DNA of 64,000 nucleotides. It comes from an uncultured Mediterraneibacter sp. Its GTDB lineage: Bacteria > Bacillota > Clostridia > Lachnospirales > Lachnospiraceae. The translations under genes and the position numbers were made by a program. Positions within the stretch are counted from its first letter, which is position 1. Each line of letters opens with the position of its first letter. The stretch spans positions 11,978 through 75,977 of the forward strand of contig CAKRDD010000017.1 of assembly GCA_934309345.1 (NCBI GenBank), in the 5' to 3' direction. Positions 8,769-18,800 of the stretch are shown here, piece by piece. Below the pieces are notes generated by a model that had not been told where the DNA came from, searched no databases, and saw only the letters and a program-made list of their open reading frames with translations.

Positions 8769-8809
8769 GATTGCAGCTATACTAAGAGATTTTAGTATCA
8801 AATGCAATC
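8769..8809. repeat. Nested inverted repeat upstream of uppP
   Basis: GATTGCA (8769-8775) pairs with TGCAATC (8803-8809), and inside it ATACTAA (8779-8785) pairs with TTAGTAT (8792-8798). It lies 29 bases upstream of uppP, so it may be a hairpin in the uppP 5' leader or an operator. The rest of 8741-9101 holds no gene; TATACT at 9019-9024 is a likely -10 for the response regulator. Confidence 0.5.
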
Positions 8810-9101
8810 ATTCTTGTGCAGCTCTGCTTATGTTCTAAAGCGGCTCACGGTTTCTTATTATAAAACGTTGGCAAAAGATGTGCAATAAATATAAGTTAAA
8901 TAAATTGTAAATTAAGTGTGTTGCCTAAGACGTGAAGATGTATCAAGTTAGAAATATTCAATTTAAGAAATTCCTAATATTTTTCCAATCTATCTCTTAA
9001 AAACCATCAAGTATCATGTATACTATAGTTAGAACTTGATCATGTGATAATTATGTTGCTGCGCTGTTATCGGTGTCAGCAATTATCGAGGGGTATGTAA
9101 A

Positions 9102-9797
9102 ATGTATAAAATATTAGTATGTGATGACGATAGAGAAATCGTAGAAGCAATCGAAATTTATCTTTCTCAGGAGGGATATCAGATTTTAAAAGCATATGAC
9201 GGAATCGAAGCACTGGAGATTCTGGAGAAAGAGGAAGTGAATCTTCTGATCATCGATGTCATGATGCCGAGACTTGACGGAATCCGAGCAACACTGAAGA
9301 TCCGCGAGAAGAACAGTCTGCCAATCATTATTCTGTCTGCAAAGTCAGAAGATACCGATAAGATCTTAGGACTCAATATCGGCGCTGATGATTATGTTAC
9401 AAAACCGTTCAATCCGCTGGAACTTGTGGCACGAGTGAAATCACAGCTGAGACGATTTAACGAGCTTGGAGGAACAGCACAGGAGCCAAAAGAGACGATT
9501 TATAAGGTAGGTGGCCTTCAGATCAATGATGATCTCAAGCAGGTGACAGTAGACGGAGAATTTGTGAAACTGACACCGATTGAATACAATATCCTTTTGC
9601 TTCTGATGAAGAACCAGGGAAAAGTATTTTCAATCAATCAGATTTATGAATCGATCTGGAATGAAGAGGCAATTGGCGCGGATAACACAGTTGCAGTTCA
9701 TATTCGTCATATCAGAGAAAAAATAGAGATCAATCCGAAAGATCCACGTTACCTGAAAGTAGTCTGGGGTGTCGGATATAAAATCGAAAAAGCATAG
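9102..9797 (+). CDS. OmpR/VanR-type response regulator
   Basis: 231 residues. The receiver domain (1-120) has the acidic pair in LVCDDDREIV, the phosphorylated Asp in LLIIDVMMPRLDG, a Ser/Thr switch in IILSAK and the conserved Lys in DYVTKPFNP. The winged-helix DNA-binding domain (about 130-229) has VDGEFVKLTPIEYNILLLL and ends KVVWGVGYKIEKA. The ribosome site GAGGGG precedes the ATG. It overlaps or closely precedes its partner kinase. The VanR-like architecture and the divergent uppP suggest a cell-envelope signal, which is inference. Confidence 0.9.
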   Translation: MYKILVCDDDREIVEAIEIYLSQEGYQILKAYDGIEALEILEKEEVNLLIIDVMMPRLDGIRATLKIREKNSLPIIILSAKSEDTDKILGLNIGADDYVTKPFNPLELVARVKSQLRRFNELGGTAQEPKETIYKVGGLQINDDLKQVTVDGEFVKLTPIEYNILLLLMKNQGKVFSINQIYESIWNEEAIGADNTVAVHIRHIREKIEINPKDPRYLKVVWGVGYKIEKA

Positions 9798-9829
9798 TGC
9801 GAACAGTAACAAAAAAGAAAGGGTTAACA

Positions 9830-12520
9830 ATGAAGAAATGGTACAGGAAGACCGTGACAAGGACAATCGTTCTTGTTGTGGCGATTCTTAGCGGAGCATT
9901 GCTTGTGACAAATCTGCTTTCTCTCCTGACACTGGCGGGTGGAATGAGTTTGTCACAGATTCAAAAGATGAATACACAGTCTTTTGAAGAATCTGAAGAA
10001 TTCAGCAAGATGGTCGAAAGCTATATGTACGATGTGCAGGAGAAGCTTTATCTACAGAATCTTTTTGAAAGTGACGGCGCCTACAATCCCAAAAAACTGG
10101 TGGATGTAATGGAACTGTCAAAGAAGGGCAAGATTTCAGAAACAAATTTGTCAGGTGTCACGTACACAATGGAAGAACTGGTAAGCTGGGGCGAGACTTA
10201 CAGTGGGACAGATAACGACAATCTTTACAAACAGAATGGCGTGATTGTCTGCCAGAAACCGGACGGAAATTATTACTATTATTATATGAATGATTTCTTT
10301 TCTCTTGTAAATGCAGGAAAACTTCAGTTTCAGATGGGCGAACAGGACAGAGGTCAGTTCCTGGCAGGACTGCAGGCAGGCGAATTTACGACTTCCGGCT
10401 ATTATACATTTCAGATTACAGATGAAAATGGTGAACTGCTCTATACAGACTGCTGGAACTTTGGTCAGTCTATGATTGAGAAATATGCACCGGCCGGAGC
10501 GGACAATCTACTCCAGGTTGTAAATAATAATCCACAGTTAAACGGAAGACTGACATTGGTTTATGATAATATTGCCACAGCATTGCAAACAATCTATGAA
10601 GACTGGCTGGATTATGAAGGCGGTTGGGCTTATCTGGAAGAAGGGAATACCAATTTTACCTATCTGTATGCAGATGAATCAACAAAGAAGGTTACTACAA
10701 ATAAAGCAGAATATGCAAATTATGCAGATGTAAAGAAAAGCATAGAAGACATGACAGAATCAGCGTCAAAGAACTCTGTGAAATATATGGTAATCTATCC
10801 TGAATTGAAAGATTTCAAGACGAATATGAACGTTTCTTACTCGGATCAATGGCTCAACACACGTTCTTATGGTTACTATTCCGGCGGAACAAAGTGGAAA
10901 GATGTTTTTGCAGTTGCGGTTGACATAAAATATCCGATTCAGGATCAGTTCTATCAGAACAGTATTGATTATCAGAATAATATTCCACATATGAAAGCAG
11001 CATTGCATTTTATGATTTTCAGCGGAGTACTATTTTTGATCACAGTGGTTTGGCTGACATTGGGTACCGGAAGAAAACCACAGGATGAAGAATTGCATTT
11101 GCTAAAGTTTGATTCCTGGAAGACAGAGATTGCCGCTGCAGTTGTTATTTTTGTCTGGGTGATTGGAAGTTATTTCTTTTTTGTAGCAGGAATCGATGGA
11201 ATTCATATCTTATTTGATGGGATTACAGGGTTATGTAGTTCGTACGGTGCTGTGGAAAGTAATACATTTATTCCATCATCCTATGTTCCGAATGTATATA
11301 TGCAGACTTTAAGTCTCGGAGAATCAGTAGGTGCGTTTGTATATGGAATGTTTACATTTACCTGCTTCTTTGCCGGTTATCTCAGTCTGGTAAGAAGAAT
11401 TAAGGCAAAGAGTCTGTGGGAGAACAGTCTGCTTCGAAGCTTCGGTATATTTATCGGAAAAATATTACGAGATATGAAGCTTACAAAGAAAACCGCAGGA
11501 CTTTTGATTCTTTATTTCCTGTTTCAGCTTTTTGCACTCTGGGATAGAGATTTCTTCCTGGTGATTCTGCTATTGATTGCTGATGCGGTGTTATTCTATT
11601 GCATGGTTACAAATGTGATGGAGAAGAACCGATTAAGAAAAGGAATCCAGGAGATCGCTGCCGGAAATATGAGTTATCAGATTCCAATCGACGGACTGCA
11701 CGGAGAGAATAAAACACTTGCATTGATGATCAACGGAATCGGAACCGGACTTAATAAAGCCGTTGCTGAGGCAATGAAAAACGAGCGTCTCAAGACCGAT
11801 CTGATCACAAATGTTTCTCATGATATTAAGACGCCGCTGACTTCCATTTTGAATTATGTCGGCATCTTAAGACAGACCGATCCGGCAGATCCGAAAGTTC
11901 AGGATTATCTGAATATTCTGGAAGAGAAAGCACAGAGGCTGAAGACACTGACAGAAGATGTAGTAGAAGCATCGAAAGTCAGCAGCGGAAATATTTCGCT
12001 GGAATATATGGATCTTGATCTATCAGAAATGATTCAGCAGACACAAGGCGAACTCGAAGAAAAATTCGAGGCGAGAAACCTGGCAATTGTTACAGATCTT
12101 CCGACAGAACCTGCTGTTGTGCACGTTGATGGAAGAAGAATGTGGCGCGTTCTGGAAAATATTTATGGAAATGCAGCCAAATACGCAATGCCTGGAACAA
12201 GAGTTTACGCGACACTGAAAACAGATGATGGCAAGGTGAAATTTTCACTGAAAAATGTTTCTGAACATCAGTTGAACATTCAGGCGGACGAACTGACCGA
12301 ACGTTTTATCCGCGGAGATATTTCAAGAAGTACAGAGGGAAGTGGATTAGGACTTTCCATAGCGAAGAGCCTTACAACAATGCAGGGCGGCACATTTGAT
12401 CTGTATCTGGACGGCGACCTGTTCCGGGTAGATATTACATTTCCAAAAGTGAAAGCGAAAGGAAATGCTGCCGGGGCAACAGAGGAATCGAAAGAGAAAA
12501 CAACAAGCGGTGTATCTTGA
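9830..12520 (+). CDS. Large membrane sensor histidine kinase, partner of the 9102 regulator
   Basis: 896 residues. The ATG at 9830 is preferred because GAAAGGG precedes it; a GTG at 9797 overlaps the regulator's stop and has no ribosome site. One membrane helix near residues 12-35 is followed by a large extracytoplasmic domain of about 350 residues rich in Tyr and Asn. Several further helices follow (about 395-610). The linker leads into HisKA with the phosphorylated His in TNVSHDIKTPLTSILNY, then HATPase with NIYGNAAKYA and GSGLGLSIAK. Much larger than typical VanS, mostly because of the sensor region. Ligand unknown. Confidence 0.9.
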   Translation: MKKWYRKTVTRTIVLVVAILSGALLVTNLLSLLTLAGGMSLSQIQKMNTQSFEESEEFSKMVESYMYDVQEKLYLQNLFESDGAYNPKKLVDVMELSKKGKISETNLSGVTYTMEELVSWGETYSGTDNDNLYKQNGVIVCQKPDGNYYYYYMNDFFSLVNAGKLQFQMGEQDRGQFLAGLQAGEFTTSGYYTFQITDENGELLYTDCWNFGQSMIEKYAPAGADNLLQVVNNNPQLNGRLTLVYDNIATALQTIYEDWLDYEGGWAYLEEGNTNFTYLYADESTKKVTTNKAEYANYADVKKSIEDMTESASKNSVKYMVIYPELKDFKTNMNVSYSDQWLNTRSYGYYSGGTKWKDVFAVAVDIKYPIQDQFYQNSIDYQNNIPHMKAALHFMIFSGVLFLITVVWLTLGTGRKPQDEELHLLKFDSWKTEIAAAVVIFVWVIGSYFFFVAGIDGIHILFDGITGLCSSYGAVESNTFIPSSYVPNVYMQTLSLGESVGAFVYGMFTFTCFFAGYLSLVRRIKAKSLWENSLLRSFGIFIGKILRDMKLTKKTAGLLILYFLFQLFALWDRDFFLVILLLIADAVLFYCMVTNVMEKNRLRKGIQEIAAGNMSYQIPIDGLHGENKTLALMINGIGTGLNKAVAEAMKNERLKTDLITNVSHDIKTPLTSILNYVGILRQTDPADPKVQDYLNILEEKAQRLKTLTEDVVEASKVSSGNISLEYMDLDLSEMIQQTQGELEEKFEARNLAIVTDLPTEPAVVHVDGRRMWRVLENIYGNAAKYAMPGTRVYATLKTDDGKVKFSLKNVSEHQLNIQADELTERFIRGDISRSTEGSGLGLSIAKSLTTMQGGTFDLYLDGDLFRVDITFPKVKAKGNAAGATEESKEKTTSGVS

Positions 12521-12559
12521 CATTCTATTCGCGTTATGCTACCCTTTTTAAGGAATGAA

Positions 12560-12978
12560 AAGCAGTGATAAGCGAAACGCGATGAGGAAGAGAGTAGTCT
12601 GTAACAGATTCTACAGAAAAGTCCTGAAGGCTGTCTGGCCGGATGCTGAGAGGGACGGATGGAAGACAGATGAAGATGGCTTCTGAGCAGCGCAGATGAG
12701 CCGGGAGAGAGTAGATCAGGTGAATTGCTTAAGCAGCAATCTTGAATAAAAAGATCCGGGTTAGTCTGTGAAGGGATTCGCCCTTTATAGCGAAGAGTAT
12801 CAACAGTGAGAAATGCCGTAGTATTCAAAGTGGTTTTGATCAACAAAGCATTTTTTACGAAAGAAAATGCAGATACTCATAGAGGTTTCTTTCCGCGAGG
12901 AAGGAACGAAGAGAAGTGGTAACACGAAAGTAGGATTCGTCTTCTCAGGGATACAAGTCCCTGGGAGGGCGTTTTTTT
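12560..12978 (+). promoter_or_regulatory. T-box riboswitch leader of metG, with its promoter and terminator
   Basis: The stem I region starts with GATGAGGAAGAGAGTAG (12581). The T-box-like sequence AAGTGGTAACACG (12914-12926) is followed by a GU-rich terminator stem, CGTCTTCTCAGGGA (12938-12951) with TCCCTGGGAGGGCG (12958-12971), then seven T. T-box leaders bind uncharged tRNA and then antiterminate; the gene downstream implies tRNA-Met. A TTGACA at 12517-12522 overlapping the kinase stop is a plausible -35; the -10 (about 12540) is poor. I did not fix the specifier codon. Confidence 0.8.
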
Positions 12979-13156
12979 ACGCGAACAACGAGCCAAAGTC
13001 CGTGCTTGCACGAGACCTTGGCGACTGTCGCGATAACTTGAGAAACTCGCAGAGCGTGTTTCTCATAGTTTACGTGAAAAAATCAGAAAAAATCGTATTA
13101 GTAGTCACTGGAATTTGAGAAAAGAATCCCGCACTGCGGGAAAAGGAGGCAGAAAA

Positions 13157-15058
13157 ATGTCAGAAAAACCAAAATATTATATAACAACAGCGATTGCCTA
13201 TACATCAGGTAAACCGCATATCGGAAACACATACGAGATCGTGCTTGCAGACGCAATCGCACGTTACAAGAGAAGCCAGGGATATGATGTATTCTTCCAG
13301 ACAGGAACAGATGAGCACGGACAGAAGATTGAGCTCAAAGCCGAGGAAGCTGGAATCACACCAAAGGAATTCGTAGATAATGTATCAACAGAAATCAAAA
13401 GAATCTGGGATCTGATGGATACATCTTATGACAAATTCATCCGTACAACAGATGAAGATCATGAGAAACAGGTTAAGAAGATTTTCAAGAAACTTTACGA
13501 CAAAGGAGATATTTACAAGGGACATTATGAAGGAATGTACTGTACACCGTGTGAGTCTTTCTTCACAGAGTCTCAGCTTGTAGATGGAAAATGTCCGGAC
13601 TGCGGTCGCCCGGTTCAGCCGGCAAAGGAAGAGGCATATTTCTTCAAAATGAGCAAGTATGCGGATCGTCTGATCGAGCATATCAATACACATCCAGAGT
13701 TCATTCAGCCGGTTGCCCGTAAGAACGAGATGATGAACAACTTCCTCCTTCCGGGACTTCAGGATCTGTGTGTATCCAGAACATCCTTTAAGTGGGGAAT
13801 TCCGGTAGATTTCGATCCAAAGCACGTTGTATATGTATGGCTTGATGCTCTTACAAACTATATCACAGGAATCGGATATGACGCAGACGGAAACAGTACA
13901 GAGCAGTTCAATAAGCTGTGGCCGGCAGATCTTCATCTGATCGGAAAAGATATCATCCGTTTCCATACAATTTACTGGCCAATCTTCCTTATGGCTCTTG
14001 ATCTTCCACTTCCGAAACAGGTATTCGGACATCCGTGGCTGCTTCAGGGAGACGGAAAGATGAGTAAATCCAAGGGAAATGTTCTCTATGCAGATGAACT
14101 CGTTGATTTCTTTGGCGTAGATGCAGTTCGTTACTTCGTACTTCATGAGATGCCATTCGAGAATGACGGTGTTATTTCCTGGGAGCTGATGGTAGAACGT
14201 CTGAATTCTGACCTTGCCAATACACTTGGAAACCTTGTGAACAGAACTGTTTCCATGACAAACAAATACTTCGGCGGAACAGTAGAAGATAAGGGCGTTG
14301 TGGAAGATGTAGATGCAGAACTGAAAGCAGTTGTAGAGAATGCTTCTAAAGCAGTTGATGCTAAGATGGCAGACCTCCGTGTTGCAGATGCAATCACAGA
14401 GATTTTCAACCTGTTCAAACGTTGTAATAAATACATTGATGAGACAACTCCTTGGGTACTCGGAAAAGATGAGTCCAAGAAAGACCGCCTTTCTACAGTA
14501 CTTTGGAACCTGATCCAGAGCATTTCCGAAGGTGCAAGACTCCTTGAATCCTTTATGCCTTCTACAAGCAAGAAGATTCTCGAGCAGCTTGGTAACGGAC
14601 ATGTAACAGAGAAACCGGAGATCCTGTTCCAGAGAATGGACCTTGAAGAGGTTATGAAGAAAGTTAAAGAACTTCATCCGAAGGTAGAAGAAAAGAAAGA
14701 GGAAGAAGCTGTTATCGACATTGAGCCGAAAGATGAGATTACATTTGAGCAGTTCGGAGCAATGCAGTTCCAGGTTGGAGAGATCATTGCATGTGAGGCT
14801 GTAAAGAAATCTAAAAAGCTTCTCTGCTCTCAGGTGAAGATCGGAAGTCAGGTAAAACAGATCGTATCCGGAATCAAAGCACATTACACACCAGAAGAAA
14901 TGGTTGGTAAGAAGGTTATGGTTCTTGTAAACCTGAAACCTGCAAAGCTGGCAGGCGTGCTTTCAGAGGGAATGCTGCTTTGTGCAGAAGATGCAGAAGG
15001 AAATCTTGCACTGATGACACCGGAAAAAGAAATGCCGGCAGGAGCAGAAATCTGTTAA
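13157..15058 (+). CDS. metG: Methionine-tRNA ligase
   Basis: 633 residues. The ATG at 13157 has AAGGAGG before it; an upstream in-frame start at 13115 does not. The class I signature is in AYTSGKPHIGNTYE, a zinc knuckle CTPCESFF...CPDCGRP lies near residues 127-150, and the KMSKSKG loop follows. The C-terminal 110 residues (from FEQFGAMQFQVGEIIAC) form an EMAP-II/Trbp tRNA-binding domain. It charges tRNA-Met for initiation and elongation. Control by the upstream T-box is expected. Stretch 12979-13156 holds short palindromes but no gene. Confidence 0.97.
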   Translation: MSEKPKYYITTAIAYTSGKPHIGNTYEIVLADAIARYKRSQGYDVFFQTGTDEHGQKIELKAEEAGITPKEFVDNVSTEIKRIWDLMDTSYDKFIRTTDEDHEKQVKKIFKKLYDKGDIYKGHYEGMYCTPCESFFTESQLVDGKCPDCGRPVQPAKEEAYFFKMSKYADRLIEHINTHPEFIQPVARKNEMMNNFLLPGLQDLCVSRTSFKWGIPVDFDPKHVVYVWLDALTNYITGIGYDADGNSTEQFNKLWPADLHLIGKDIIRFHTIYWPIFLMALDLPLPKQVFGHPWLLQGDGKMSKSKGNVLYADELVDFFGVDAVRYFVLHEMPFENDGVISWELMVERLNSDLANTLGNLVNRTVSMTNKYFGGTVEDKGVVEDVDAELKAVVENASKAVDAKMADLRVADAITEIFNLFKRCNKYIDETTPWVLGKDESKKDRLSTVLWNLIQSISEGARLLESFMPSTSKKILEQLGNGHVTEKPEILFQRMDLEEVMKKVKELHPKVEEKKEEEAVIDIEPKDEITFEQFGAMQFQVGEIIACEAVKKSKKLLCSQVKIGSQVKQIVSGIKAHYTPEEMVGKKVMVLVNLKPAKLAGVLSEGMLLCAEDAEGNLALMTPEKEMPAGAEIC

Positions 15059-15136
15059 TTGAAATGTTTGAAAATTCAGACAATTAAAATAAAAGTAAAG
15101 AATAAATAAAAAATACAAAAAAATCTAACAAATATA

Positions 15137-15165
15137 TTGACAAATAGGATGCCGAATGTTATTAT
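15137..15165 (+). promoter_or_regulatory. Near-consensus sigma-A promoter
   Basis: TTGACA (15137-15142) and TATTAT (15160-15165) with a 17-bp spacer. It drives a transcript of about 570 bases through 15706-15747, where no normal-sized gene is present. Confidence 0.7.
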
Positions 15166-15274
15166 ATAACCATCAAAGAGAGAAAGAAATCTCCCAAAGA
15201 TATTTAACTAAGAAGGCAAAAGTAGCAGATGCCTGATTAGATTAAAAATACAAGTTCAACAGGAGGTCAGTCCC

Positions 15275-15364
15275 ATGGACAGTATAGTTTCAGATTTTTA
15301 TCAATATGTCAGTGGTATGATGAGTGAAGGTTCCTGTGAAGAAAGAGACCTTTGCCAAGCGTAA
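15275..15364 (+). CDS. Small unknown peptide (29 residues) or truncated gene
   Basis: ATG with AGGAGGTCAG before it encodes MDSIVSDFYQYVSGMMSEG and ten further residues. Beyond the stop the same frame stays open to 15484 and reads plausibly (DESLIDVLNKNTAYNIE at its end). So the TAA at 15362 could be a mutation in a gene of about 69 codons. Not recognised. The strong promoter and ribosome site argue that something here is expressed. Confidence 0.4.
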   Translation: MDSIVSDFYQYVSGMMSEGSCEERDLCQA

Positions 15365-15705
15365 AAGTCCAGTAGAAAGAAAAGAAGATCAAAGATCGGA
15401 GAGTACGGAAACTGGAAGCAAAGAGAAAAAGATGAATCACTCATAGATGTATTGAATAAAAATACCGCATATAACATAGAATGAAAAATGTGTAAAGAAA
15501 CATTGAAAGGATATGTTATAATCTCAGATTTGTTATAAAAGCAGGAATGACTTGACAGAAGATTTAATACATAAAGTATTGAATGGATATGAAAATCATT
15601 CAGGTGATAAAATAACAGACGACAAGGGTCTCACAGGAACGTAGAATCGAGAATAATCTCCGATACAAAATATAAAATTATAATAATAATACAATTAAAT
15701 AATAC
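15365..15705 (+). other. Transcribed stretch with decayed coding-like frames
   Basis: One short stretch (about 15530-15640) reads DLTEDLIHKVLNGYENHSG before a stop, without a start. It resembles debris of one or two small genes; no known RNA family (tmRNA, SRP, 6S, RNase P) is recognisable. The block ends at a strong terminator. Confidence 0.35.
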
Positions 15706-15747
15706 TAAAAATGCACTTTCAAAAGGAATTGAAGGTGCATTTTTTTG
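15706..15747 (+). terminator. Terminator of the orphan transcript
   Basis: AAATGCACTTTC and GAAGGTGCATTT pair around a 10-base loop, followed by seven T. Confidence 0.85.
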
Positions 15748-15851
15748 ACATTACAGACCTCATATGGTAGAATAATGAAAGAGTATCGGCTAGTGCCTAA
15801 TGGACACATTCAGACCAAAACTAATATTTCAATGACAATGAGGTGAGTACA

Positions 15852-18800
15852 GTGGATAAGTATGAATATAAGTTAAAGACAGAAGAGATGCTGGAACTTA
15901 TGGAAGATGGAGAATACAGAAAAGCAGCGGCAGCAGCAGATCTGATTGACTGGAAGCGTGTCCGTAACGCAGGGATGCTGATGAATGTCAGTGATATTTA
16001 TGAGAAAACAAAAGAGTATCAGAAGAGCTACGATGTGATGAATCTTGCATATCGCCGTTCTGAAGGAAGCCGCAAGGTGATCTATAAGTTATGTTCTCTT
16101 GCAATTAAAACAAAGAATATAGATGAAGCAATTGACTATTATGACGAATTTATCCAGATTGCACCGAAAGATCCGAACAGGCATATCCTTAGATATCAGA
16201 TCTTAAGAGCGCAGAGAGCGCCAATCGAACAGCAGATTGAGGCTCTGGAGGAATTTAAGAAGGCAGAATATATTGAAGAGTGGGCATATGAACTGGCAAA
16301 GCTTTATCGCGAAGCAGGTATGATGACAGAATGTCTGGAAGAGTGCGATGATCTGATCCTCTGGTTCAGCGAGGGCAAGTATGTTTATAAGGCGATGGAA
16401 CTGAAGATGCAGTATAAGCCATTGTCACCATCGCAGCAGCAGAAATACGATCACAGATATGAGAAGCTTTCTTCAGAGACAGAAGAGATACCGGATTTAG
16501 CTTCTTATTTAGGAGAAGACGAAGAAAAAGATTCTGCATCAGAAGGAGCCGAAACACTTGGAGATACAAGATCGATCGGGCTGACGGAGCAGCCGGTGAT
16601 GGAGAACGACAGTACTTCTGATATGATTGATACGGATGTGGTTACTTTGGAAGCGGCAGAAGAGCCGGATGCCGAAGTGGAAAATCCGGAAGAAGCAGTA
16701 GTAGAAACAGCAGAAGTTATAGAAACTGCCGTGGATGAGCCAGAAGTTCAGGAAGAAGTTCAGCCGGCAACGGTAGAGACAAGTGGAGATAAGAGAATAC
16801 TTAGCAAAGATACTGCTTCCATACCGATTGTCAGCAAGAATCCGGTAAAACCAGTCAAGAAGAAACTTGGAGATACGATGCGGTTAGATGAAGCTCTGCA
16901 GCAATTACTCAATCCGAAACCGGAAGTTCAGGCAGAACCGGGAGAAGAAGTCGAACCGGATATGACAGATCTGGAAGAGGATATTGCAGCAATTGAAGAT
17001 GTAGAAGATCTTGAAATCGTGAATCAGCTGGCAGAAGAGAAGAAAGCTGAGGAAGCCAGTAAAGAACGAGTAGTTCCATCAGGGATGAAAGAATTGATAC
17101 CGGAACCGGAGACAGAAGAAGAGCTTATAGAACAGGCAGCGGAGGAGGCGTCAGAAGATGTCCCAGAAGATGCAGTTGCTATAGAAGCAGGAGAAGCAGA
17201 ATCGGAAGAAGTTCTTGAAGTAGAAGAGGCAGAACCGGAAGAGGAAGAAATCCTTGAAGCAGAGGAAGCGGAAGAGGAAGAAATCCTTGAAGCAGAGGAA
17301 GCGGAACCGGAAGAAATCCTTGAAGTGGAGAAAGCAGAACCGGAAGAGGAAGAAATCCTTGAAGTGGAGGAAGCAGAACCGGAAGAGGAAGATATTCTTG
17401 AAGCAGGGGAAGCGGAACCAGAAGAGGAAGATATTCTTGAAATAGATGAAGCTGAGTCAGAAGATCTGACAGATGAATCAGAAGATTTGTCTGAGGTGGA
17501 GGAACTGATCTCAGAAACTGAAGTTGTCAATGATGAAGATGATTCAGAAGGAGCAGCAGTAAGAGAGACTATGGACAATAAAAATAATGAAGAACCAATT
17601 TTATCACCAGAGATACAGAGACTGATTGATGAGATTGAAGGTGTTATTCCGGAAGAGGAAGAAGTAGATACAACAGTAAGTTCAGAAGAAGTTCTTGAGG
17701 TAGAAGAACCACATGAAAATATGGGAGAGCTTGCGGATGATCTCAGACTCGGTGAGGATGAGTACGAAGATTATGATGCGTATGACTGGGATGATGCAGA
17801 AGAGTTTGCAGAAGACGATATTTTAGATGATTATGAAGAGTCTGAAGACGATCTGTTGGATGATTATGAAGAGTCTGAAGACGACCTGTCGGATGATTAT
17901 GAAGACGCTGATGATGATCTGTTTGGTGATGAAGAAGGATATGATGACCTGGATGCCTATGGTTATGAAGAAGACGATGAGGATGATGAAGTAATCAATC
18001 CAAGAGATCTTTTCACAGCAGAAGATAAGATTTCAGATGATGATCTTCTTGGCCTGAATTCTTATGAAGAAGTACCAAATTTTGAAGATGAATTCAGCGT
18101 GAATCCAGAGCATAGTGAAGAGCCGGATGACAGAGAGATCCCGGATGAAGATGACGGAATTGATATCATGTCTGCGACGACACCATTGAGCCGTAAAGAG
18201 ACAGCAAAATTGATCGCAACAGGTAAGACATCACCATTGCCATTAGATGAGATTGCAGATGCAATGTCTGATACAGGATTTATCGTGCATGGCCGTTACG
18301 ACCTTGAAACACAGAGTGGAATCGGTACAAGGGCAGGACTTACAGATGAACAGAAGAAACTCTTCTCTTATTTTGTACCTGTACGTGGTATGAGTGAGCA
18401 GCTGGTAGATGTACTTGAGCAGGATAAGAACTGTACAAACCGCAAAGGAACTTCCAGAACAGGAAACCTTCTGATCATTGGAAATAAAGGAAATGGAAAG
18501 ACAGTTCTTGCTGTTGATGTTGTAAAGGCAATTCAGAAGCAGCGTGACATCCGTCAGGGCAAGGTTGCGATTGTAACAGGAGAGTCACTGAATAAGAAGA
18601 GAATCGGAGATATTTTCCGTAAACTGTACGGCGGTGCACTGATCATTGAAAAAGCCGGACAGATGAACGAAAAAACGCTTGCCAAGCTGAACAAAGCAAT
18701 GGAGCAGGATACAGGAGAACTTCTGGTAGTTCTTGAAGAGCAGAGAAAACCACTGGACAGACTTCTTTCTTCCAACAGAGAATTCAGAAGAAAATTCACT

